A DNA stretch of 64,000 nucleotides from an uncultured Clostridia bacterium. GTDB taxonomy: Bacteria > Bacillota > Clostridia > Lachnospirales > CAG-274. Under the pieces are notes generated by a model. The model had not been told where the DNA came from and made no database searches. It worked only from the letters and a program-made list of their open reading frames with translations. Numbering within the stretch: position 1 is the stretch's first letter; every line of letters starts with the position of its first letter. Positions 57,859-64,000 of the stretch are shown in pieces. A program made the position numbers and the translations under genes. The DNA is taken from positions 51,615 to 115,614 of the forward strand of contig CANPXH010000005.1 of assembly GCA_947585865.1 (NCBI GenBank). Reading direction: 5' to 3'.

Positions 57859-57947
57859 TTGTTTACAATAATATATTCCCGAAAGGGAGAATGTTTTTCT
57901 TGAAAATTTTCCGCGGGACGGATAAAATTCCTCTTTTATTGCAAAGA

Positions 57948-58018
57948 AAAAGAGCCGCTTAGTGCGGCTCTTTTTCCTTTTGTTTTATGAACATATCAAA
58001 AAACAAAATCGATTTTGG
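57948..58018 (-). ncRNA. Putative minus-strand small RNA
   Basis: Minus-strand promoter TTGACA (58054-58049) - 17 nt - TATAAT (58031-58026); terminator AAAAAGAGCCGCACTAAGCGGCTCTTTTT. Confidence 0.55.
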
Positions 58019-58163
58019 CACAATTATTATAACAAATTATTATAAACTTGTCAATATGTAAAAAGCTGCTCTCCTACAAGCAGCCTTTTGGGGATCGGCA
58101 TATCCGATATTGCTTTTGTTTTGACTATTATAACACAGAATTTTCTATATAACAACAGTAATG

Positions 58164-58532
58164 TTATTCGTATTCTTTTTCCGGCAGATTAGCTATAATA
58201 CGAGCTAGGCGGGCGGCTTCTATGTAATTTCCGTTGTCATATGCCTCACCCCATAGACCATACTCACCGACTATACAATTACCTTTTCCTGATCCGCCGT
58301 TCCATTGTAAAGGACAAACATCGCACACATTTTCTATTTTGTCACAAAATCTGTTATATATACAACTACTGTAATCGCACAGAAAACAGTCGCTGTCTAC
58401 TATTATCCCCTCAAAGTATTTGTTCAGATATATACGTTTATGGACGGGAATACATAATCTTTCCGACTCATCAGCTATCCAGTTCCACATTTTGCGATGT
58501 TCTTGGATAGCTCTGTAATGTGTTAATTGCAT
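58164..58532 (-). CDS. Cys-rich hypothetical protein
   Basis: CFLCDYSSCIYNRFCDKIENVCDVCPLQWNGGSGKGNC. Confidence 0.6.
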   Translation of the reverse strand: MQLTHYRAIQEHRKMWNWIADESERLCIPVHKRIYLNKYFEGIIVDSDCFLCDYSSCIYNRFCDKIENVCDVCPLQWNGGSGKGNCIVGEYGLWGEAYDNGNYIEAARLARIIANLPEKEYE

Positions 58533-59713
58533 TATTTTCCCTCCTTGGTATGTATTTGGTATTCAAAGTTTTGCCACATATTTTCATTTTTTACATTTAT
58601 GGGGCATATACAGCACTCATAATTTTCCGCTGTAAAGAAAACATTTGACCTCATATAGCTGATATAGAATTTGACCTTATCTTGGTGTAATGAAGCGGGT
58701 ATTTTGAGGAAATCCAATATAAATTTTCCGTCAAGGGCGACCTTGCGCTCTGTATTCATTCTATCGTATTCGGGTTGGATCCCGATATTGTCTAAAATTT
58801 CCATCTGAGAACATACATAATAAAGGTAAAGCTTGTTATCTGTCGGTATTGACATAAGTATTTCCAGCTTGTCCGATTTATCCCTTACGTCATTGTAATA
58901 GGATATTATTTCCTGTAGTTCCTTCGTGTCGAGGGTATAGACATTTTTATCGGAAATTGAATTGAAAATGTGGGAGGTGCCCATATAGCTGCCTTCTGCG
59001 TTGATATGGTAATATTCAAAGGTATTTCCCTTTATACATATATAACCTCTATGCTTTTCGCTGCGTTCCTTGCTTATGGAAAGTGTTATATTATTTTCCG
59101 ACGTTTTGTCAAGAGCTTTCTTTAAATGCTCTATGGCGTCGGCAGGTATCATAAAGGATATATCTTCTTTGAAATTTTCCAATGTGAACCTTCTGCGCAG
59201 CGCGCAGGCTCCGTTTACCGCTTCTATACACATATCGGCAGAATTGACGTTAAGATTCTCTAATGCGGTTCTGAATATATCCTTTTTTGTAAAGAGCTTT
59301 AAATTATTTATAGTTTCCGTAAAGTCCTTTTCCGTAAGGGTCATAACGTCTGTAAATTCATCATGAGGAGGACATAAAACGGTTTCGTCTATTTCCATTG
59401 CGGCTACTTTTACGGTTCTATTTCCCGTATGTACTAATATATATGTTCCATCGTTTTCTATGGTTATACGCGCTGTTTTGGCTTTAAGTACGGCCTTTAT
59501 ATTGTCAAGTGTAAAGGCTATGGTTCCGCTGCTTTCGATTTCCGCATGGTCAAGGCGCTTTACAAAGAAATGGTCGTAATGCCATACTATAACGGATAAG
59601 CCGTGATTTTCCGCCTTGATGTATATGCGGTCAAGTCCTGCGGTTTTGTCTACGGCGGGAAGTACCGCCTGTATAGCCTGTGTGAGCTCCTTTGTATTTG
59701 TTGCGAATTTCAT
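58532..59713 (-). CDS. DNA polymerase III beta (sliding clamp)-like protein
   Basis: MKFATNTKELTQAIQAVLPAVD; clamp-like repeats, IPADAIEHLKKAL, LDGKFILDFLKIPASL, C-terminal CICPINVKN. Confidence 0.7.
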   Translation of the reverse strand: MKFATNTKELTQAIQAVLPAVDKTAGLDRIYIKAENHGLSVIVWHYDHFFVKRLDHAEIESSGTIAFTLDNIKAVLKAKTARITIENDGTYILVHTGNRTVKVAAMEIDETVLCPPHDEFTDVMTLTEKDFTETINNLKLFTKKDIFRTALENLNVNSADMCIEAVNGACALRRRFTLENFKEDISFMIPADAIEHLKKALDKTSENNITLSISKERSEKHRGYICIKGNTFEYYHINAEGSYMGTSHIFNSISDKNVYTLDTKELQEIISYYNDVRDKSDKLEILMSIPTDNKLYLYYVCSQMEILDNIGIQPEYDRMNTERKVALDGKFILDFLKIPASLHQDKVKFYISYMRSNVFFTAENYECCICPINVKNENMWQNFEYQIHTKEGK

Positions 59714-59738
59714 TGTTTTTTCTTCCTTTCTGTAGTTG

Positions 59739-61382
59739 TTATGCTATTCTTATTAAGTCGGGCATACCTAAATAGTATTGCTTATTTGCCATAACATTGT
59801 TATAATTTTCCATTCCCTGAAAATCGTCTATAACGGATTTTTCCTCGTCCGTCATATTGTTATAGGGCTTTGTGCCGTAGCAGGGAGGAAGCCAGTTCTT
59901 ATTTTTTCCAACATAGATGTTGAATTTATCTATAAGAGCCTGATTTGTAAATGTGATGTGACAAGTACCCTTCTTATAGAATGTTGCTTTGAAAAATTTA
60001 CATTCTATATTCTTTGGGTCATGTTTTGCCGCTTTCAAAACAAATGATAAATCTACGGGAGCGGTCATATTTCCGTCAAAATAATTCAAAACCTTTTCTA
60101 TATCCTGTAATACATCAAGTGCTAGATAGTGTTGAAACTCCCTATCAAAAAAAGCAAACACATTACAAGGCACTATAACTTTGTAATTTACCTTGTGAGC
60201 TATATTTGTTTTCCAGCCGTTGTAATAGTGGACGTTCTTTTTACATTCGGGATACCATGTGTGTTCCGTTGTGAGTTTGTCAAACATAGATATTATTGTT
60301 TCCTGTACGCCTTGCATTATAGAAGCGTTCATTTCTATAATGAGATTGTTTATATTATATTCATTAAATTCATAGTTTTGCAGTTCCGTGATTTGATTTC
60401 TGTATTCGGACTGTAAATTACTTGTGAGTTTATTCATAAATTTAGGATTGTCAAACAAACCTTTCCAGTATTTAAGCCTTATACATTTAAGAACCTCGTT
60501 TATACCGCACTTAGAGTTTTCCTTATGCGTATATCTGCCCAGCTTTAACTCTATAAGAGGCTCGCTCTCGTAATTTTCCTTCGGGTTAAGCACGATATTA
60601 ATATGAGGCTTTAACGCTTCGTAGTCTTTTATTAATTGCAGACAAGCCTTGACTTCTATATTGTAAAGCTGTATTGCCTTTTTGATATAGTCATCTATTA
60701 TTATTTCGCTGCCTGTTTCATCGTGTATTTCTTCATACTGAGCCGCCTTCTCAAATTTATCATATATATGGCTATCCGAGGGCTTTGGTTCTATATATAT
60801 TTTTACAAGAGCTATTTCCACAGCTGTTTTTCTCTCGGCAGATATAAAGGCGTTATCTATATAGGTTATTTTCGCATTGTATTTATCAAACTGCTTTATA
60901 AGTTCTTTGCGGATATTGGTATATGGGTTCTTAATTGTTTCTGCATTAAGGATACAGACAATAGCGCCGCCGTTTTTCTGTAAGTCTATAGCCTTTAACA
61001 AATGTTCCGCACCCTTTGAAAAAGGCGGGTTCATTATTATAAGGTCATACTGCTTATAAGGCTTATAAGTCAGAAAATCATTCCATACAAGCTGCGTTCT
61101 GTCGTTATATTCCTTATTCAGCACTCTGCATTTGTCACGAAGTATAGACTGTAAATTTCCGTCAAGCTCTATGCAGTCTATGTCTATACTTTGGCGGCTA
61201 TAGCTATACTTGATGCTTTGGCGTTTTAAAATGCTTTCTACAATGTTTCCTTTGCCTGCTGAAGGTTCCAGAATTGTGGTTATCATATCAAAGTCCAAGC
61301 CTTCCAGCATCTCATCTATTAAATTTTCCGGTGTGGAATAAAACTGTTCATCATTCTCTGTATATAATTCTATATTTTTCAT
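59739..61382 (-). CDS. N6-adenine-type DNA methyltransferase with DUF4942-like C-terminus
   Basis: ILEPSAGKGNIVESIL (motif I) and DLIIMNPPFSKGAEHLLKAI (NPPF motif IV). Confidence 0.85.
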   Translation of the reverse strand: MKNIELYTENDEQFYSTPENLIDEMLEGLDFDMITTILEPSAGKGNIVESILKRQSIKYSYSRQSIDIDCIELDGNLQSILRDKCRVLNKEYNDRTQLVWNDFLTYKPYKQYDLIIMNPPFSKGAEHLLKAIDLQKNGGAIVCILNAETIKNPYTNIRKELIKQFDKYNAKITYIDNAFISAERKTAVEIALVKIYIEPKPSDSHIYDKFEKAAQYEEIHDETGSEIIIDDYIKKAIQLYNIEVKACLQLIKDYEALKPHINIVLNPKENYESEPLIELKLGRYTHKENSKCGINEVLKCIRLKYWKGLFDNPKFMNKLTSNLQSEYRNQITELQNYEFNEYNINNLIIEMNASIMQGVQETIISMFDKLTTEHTWYPECKKNVHYYNGWKTNIAHKVNYKVIVPCNVFAFFDREFQHYLALDVLQDIEKVLNYFDGNMTAPVDLSFVLKAAKHDPKNIECKFFKATFYKKGTCHITFTNQALIDKFNIYVGKNKNWLPPCYGTKPYNNMTDEEKSVIDDFQGMENYNNVMANKQYYLGMPDLIRIA

Positions 61383-61456
61383 AATATTTTTTCCTTTCTG
61401 TGTATAATGTAAACTTTCCGACGGGAAGGTCGGAAAGTTATATTTGTAGCGCAGTT

Positions 61457-62344
61457 TTAGATTTGCAGGTCGGAAAGCATTGATTTTAATGTTTCCAGAT
61501 TGTCTACGTCCGTGTTAAAATCTGTTGTTTCCTTTCCTAAAGTGTAGGCGTAGCGTAAAAGTTCTGCTATGCAGCTGTAGGATACTGTTATTTTATCATC
61601 GCAGACTTGGACAGTTCCATTGTCTACATTGATATAGAAATTTCCCATATTCTCAAACACTGCCTTATTCTCGTCTTCTGTAATGCCTGCATATTTCATA
61701 GTGATTTTTCCGTCACTATGATTAAACATAGCCTGTAATACCGTTGCAGCTCTACTGTCGTTCTTATGGTTCATTAAGTACCAATAAGCAAATGTCTTTC
61801 TCATTGTGTGAGTACCTATATTTTCCGTAAAATTACATTTTACAGCCGCTCTTTTGAGGGTTTTTATGACGTTCTGTTTGGTCATATCAAAAACTTTTTC
61901 CTCCGGCAAGGGGTCAATGTTATATTCTGTAAGTACAGATTTATATTTTTCCAAAGCCTGTTTTATATCGTCTGTTAAAAATCTTGTGTTGAATTTTCCC
62001 GTTTTCTTTTCTCTGATTATGAGTTTATCTGACTGAAGGTCTTTCCACGTCAAGCTCAATATATCGCTTATACGAAGCCCAAAGTTAAGACCTACGACAA
62101 ACAACAAATGGTTTCTTAGAGCAGCAATTTTCTTACTTTTGTTCTCGGTTTTTCCCGCCTCGTCAAGAAAAAATCTACGCATAGCCTTTAATGTTTCTAA
62201 ATCCCTTATAGGCTCAGCTGTTGAGGCGGTGCCCTTCTTTTTTCCGCTGCCCAGTATCTTCTTTGTGGGGAAGGCGGTTATTTCCGCTGTGTGGCGTTCC
62301 GTTGTTCTTACGGTGTTTCCAAATGTGTAGGTTATATTTGACAT
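61457..62344 (-). CDS. Second tyrosine recombinase
   Basis: VGLNFGLRISDILSLTWKDL; NIGTHTMRKTFAYWYLMNHKND...FNHSDGKITMKYAGI. Confidence 0.9.
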   Translation of the reverse strand: MSNITYTFGNTVRTTERHTAEITAFPTKKILGSGKKKGTASTAEPIRDLETLKAMRRFFLDEAGKTENKSKKIAALRNHLLFVVGLNFGLRISDILSLTWKDLQSDKLIIREKKTGKFNTRFLTDDIKQALEKYKSVLTEYNIDPLPEEKVFDMTKQNVIKTLKRAAVKCNFTENIGTHTMRKTFAYWYLMNHKNDSRAATVLQAMFNHSDGKITMKYAGITEDENKAVFENMGNFYINVDNGTVQVCDDKITVSYSCIAELLRYAYTLGKETTDFNTDVDNLETLKSMLSDLQI

Positions 62345-62390
62345 ATAAAGACCTCCTTTTATATATGTTCCGTTTTTATTTTTTGCATTT

Positions 62391-62420
62391 TAAAAGGATC
62401 GCCGTGAAGCGATCCTTTTA
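62391..62420 (-). terminator. Hairpin between DUF4160 and recombinase genes
   Basis: TAAAAGGATCGCCGTGAAGCGATCCTTTTA. Confidence 0.7.
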
Positions 62421-62422
62421 AG

Positions 62423-62701
62423 TTAAACTATATATGTTATTGTGCTAAAATGTTCCTTCCATTTTGATATTATTTGTTTATGCTGTGATTCGATAATTCT
62501 CATCAACAATTTTAATGTTTTGGAAGGAATTTTTGAATTGTTATTGCATAAACTACATTTTCCGTTACTTGTTATCCATATCTTTGTTGCATTGGCTGTT
62601 GGCGTTCCTTCTGATATATGAACGTGTACGGGTTCCAAAGGGTCATTTTCGTTTGACCAGAAATAAATTGAATATTCACCAATCTTAAAGATTTGAGGCA
62701 T
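62423..62701 (-). CDS. DUF4160 family protein
   Basis: MPQIFKIGEYSIYFWSNENDPLEPVHVHISEG. Confidence 0.8.
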   Translation of the reverse strand: MPQIFKIGEYSIYFWSNENDPLEPVHVHISEGTPTANATKIWITSNGKCSLCNNNSKIPSKTLKLLMRIIESQHKQIISKWKEHFSTITYIV

Positions 62702-62957
62702 TTTTAAAACCGCCCTTCTCTGCAAGTTCCATTATTATATCGGCGGAAGCCTGTATAATATCGTTATATTGATTTATTTCTTCCTCTGTAAATCCGTTTA
62801 TATTTTCCCATGTGCCATTAGGAAGCCAGTATACGGCATTATGGAAGCCGTCTTTGGCGTCGGGCTTTTCTACATATACCTTGACCGTGTTTTCTGTCAA
62901 AAGCTCTGAGTGGGTTATTTCCGTATCGTCGGGCAAGGTCATAAAAGGATACATCAT
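62685..62957 (-). CDS. Partner of DUF4160 protein, hypothetical
   Basis: 90-aa ORF overlapping the DUF4160 gene start; same-operon partner. Confidence 0.55.
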   Translation of the reverse strand: MMYPFMTLPDDTEITHSELLTENTVKVYVEKPDAKDGFHNAVYWLPNGTWENINGFTEEEINQYNDIIQASADIIMELAEKGGFKNASNL

Positions 62958-62970
62958 TATTATTCACTCC

Positions 62971-63225
62971 TTATTTTTCGTTAAAATATATTACTTCATG
63001 GCAGTATGTAAATATGCCGTTTTGCGTATCAATAAGGGCAGTCTGTACGCCGTATTCGTCATATTTTCCGCCCTCAGTGCGGTTATATGTATCCTTGATA
63101 TACTTGGCGCACTCTTCAAATGTGCCATAATATTCATCATCCATGAAGTTGTTATCAAAACTTTGGACGCTCCAATAAGTCTGCTTTCCTTTTCCCGTTA
63201 TTTCATTATGAGATAATATAGTCAT
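62971..63225 (-). CDS. Hypothetical element protein
   Basis: Intact ORF in the same minus-strand series. Confidence 0.5.
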   Translation of the reverse strand: MTILSHNEITGKGKQTYWSVQSFDNNFMDDEYYGTFEECAKYIKDTYNRTEGGKYDEYGVQTALIDTQNGIFTYCHEVIYFNEK

Positions 63226-63352
63226 ATTTTATTCCTCCTTTAGTTTTCTGTTATTATATCATAGGATATGGGAGTAAATTTTCCCATATACTAAAACTTA
63301 CGTTCTACTACTTTGATTATAGCACAAATCCTCATAAAATAAAACATCAATT

Positions 63353-63616
63353 TTATGCGTTCCAATATTCAAACAATTCTTTCAATGCCTTGTCTATGTC
63401 TTGCCTCTTTTCCTGTTTTGCTGCCTTATTTTCCAGTTCAATCAAACTGTCGATCCGATTTTGTTCGTTGCGATGCTGCCAATATAACGGCTCATTTCCT
63501 TTATTCAAATTAACATAAACTGTATAACGATACCCTCGATATTCATACTCATATATCAAGAAATGTTCATTAAAGCATCTCTCCGTTATTGACCTGATCA
63601 ATTTTGCTTTTTCCAC
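63353..63616 (-). CDS. Hypothetical element protein
   Basis: Stop/start overlap with 63616-63915 ORF. Confidence 0.5.
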   Translation of the reverse strand: MEKAKLIRSITERCFNEHFLIYEYEYRGYRYTVYVNLNKGNEPLYWQHRNEQNRIDSLIELENKAAKQEKRQDIDKALKELFEYWNA

Positions 63617-63915
63617 TACACCACTTGTCCTTCCAAAGCTTCAAGGACGGCTTCGGGCGTATCGTAATAGCCCTTCTGTCCTGTTGATTTCAGCATATTA
63701 TCCGCCGTAAGCAGTAAATCATTGATTGTATAGTTTATGATTTTTTCGCCCATTTTTACTCTTGACGGTTTTAAGACGTGCAAATATCCGTGTTGATTGA
63801 TATACCAGTAAATGGTATATTCCTTATTCTTATATACCTTATTCGGTATATAGGGAATATTTTCCGTTACTTTTTTCATTGTCTCGTAGGCTTCTCCCGT
63901 GTATTTGCCTAACAT
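63616..63915 (-). CDS. Hypothetical element protein
   Basis: Intact ORF, stop/start overlap with the next gene. Confidence 0.5.
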   Translation of the reverse strand: MLGKYTGEAYETMKKVTENIPYIPNKVYKNKEYTIYWYINQHGYLHVLKPSRVKMGEKIINYTINDLLLTADNMLKSTGQKGYYDTPEAVLEALEGQVV

Positions 63916-64000
63916 ATAAATACCTCCTCGTATTATATAGTTATAGTGTTTAAAGCCCTGAAACAGGACTTATGTTATAATGTATAAGATACTGTGGATC

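Larger units (their letters stand above)
41868..64000. mobile_element. Integrated mobile element (prophage or ICE-like), left end in window, right end beyond it
   Basis: Integrase and Xis at the left edge; MTases, repressors, sigma-like protein, clamp, second recombinase and many short genes replace chromosomal housekeeping content. Confidence 0.8.

Noticed and set aside
41869-64000. CRISPR array
   Set aside because: Repeats seen are tandem pairs, REP-like palindromes or duplicated units, not regularly spaced repeats with unique spacers; no cas genes.
1-64000. tRNA or rRNA genes
   Set aside because: None recognised by eye in intergenic regions; a tRNAscan/rRNA search was not possible.

Overview
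The window comes from a spore-forming Clostridia-type Bacillota genome; I make no species call. It has two parts. (1) About 1-41.4 kb is conserved chromosome, mostly on the minus strand: a sporulation/housekeeping cluster (dacF-like, rluB-like, spoIVB, spo0A, mutS2, response regulator, secG, rnr, comM/yifB, dprA, topA, codY-like, DUF402, radC, pspC, glyQS, ppdK), then rny, rng, two radical-SAM genes, spoIVFB, a split spoIVFA-like gene, a purine-type permease, and a plus-strand NuoE/NuoF/[FeFe]-hydrogenase operon. (2) From about 41.87 kb to the window end is an integrated mobile element (prophage or ICE-like; the right end is not in the window). It carries a tyrosine integrase, a Xis-like protein, C5-cytosine methyltransferase genes and fragments, SPFH and DUF262 proteins, a sigma-like protein, HTH regulators, a membrane-anchored ImmA/IrrE-like protein, a sliding-clamp-like protein, a DUF4942-type adenine methyltransferase and a second tyrosine recombinase. 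The most novel-looking signal is a set of plus-strand units at about 50.93-51.33, 56.98-57.40 and 57.43-57.86 kb. Each is a promoter, a structured RNA closed by a long stem, a second structure over the Shine-Dalgarno site, a tiny hydrophobic protein and a terminator. Two units share an identical 14-nt motif, GAAAGTGAGGCGAA, and a related motif sits in a separate putative sRNA at about 53.8 kb. Other items to check are a candidate +1 programmed frameshift (CCC TAG C with GGAG three nt upstream of CCC) in the spoIVFA-like gene, a C5 methyltransferase with motif I at its C-terminus, repeated apparent ATA/ATT/ATC start codons in the element, and REP-like palindromes read in frame inside genes. No database search or folding was run; all family names are from reading the translations.
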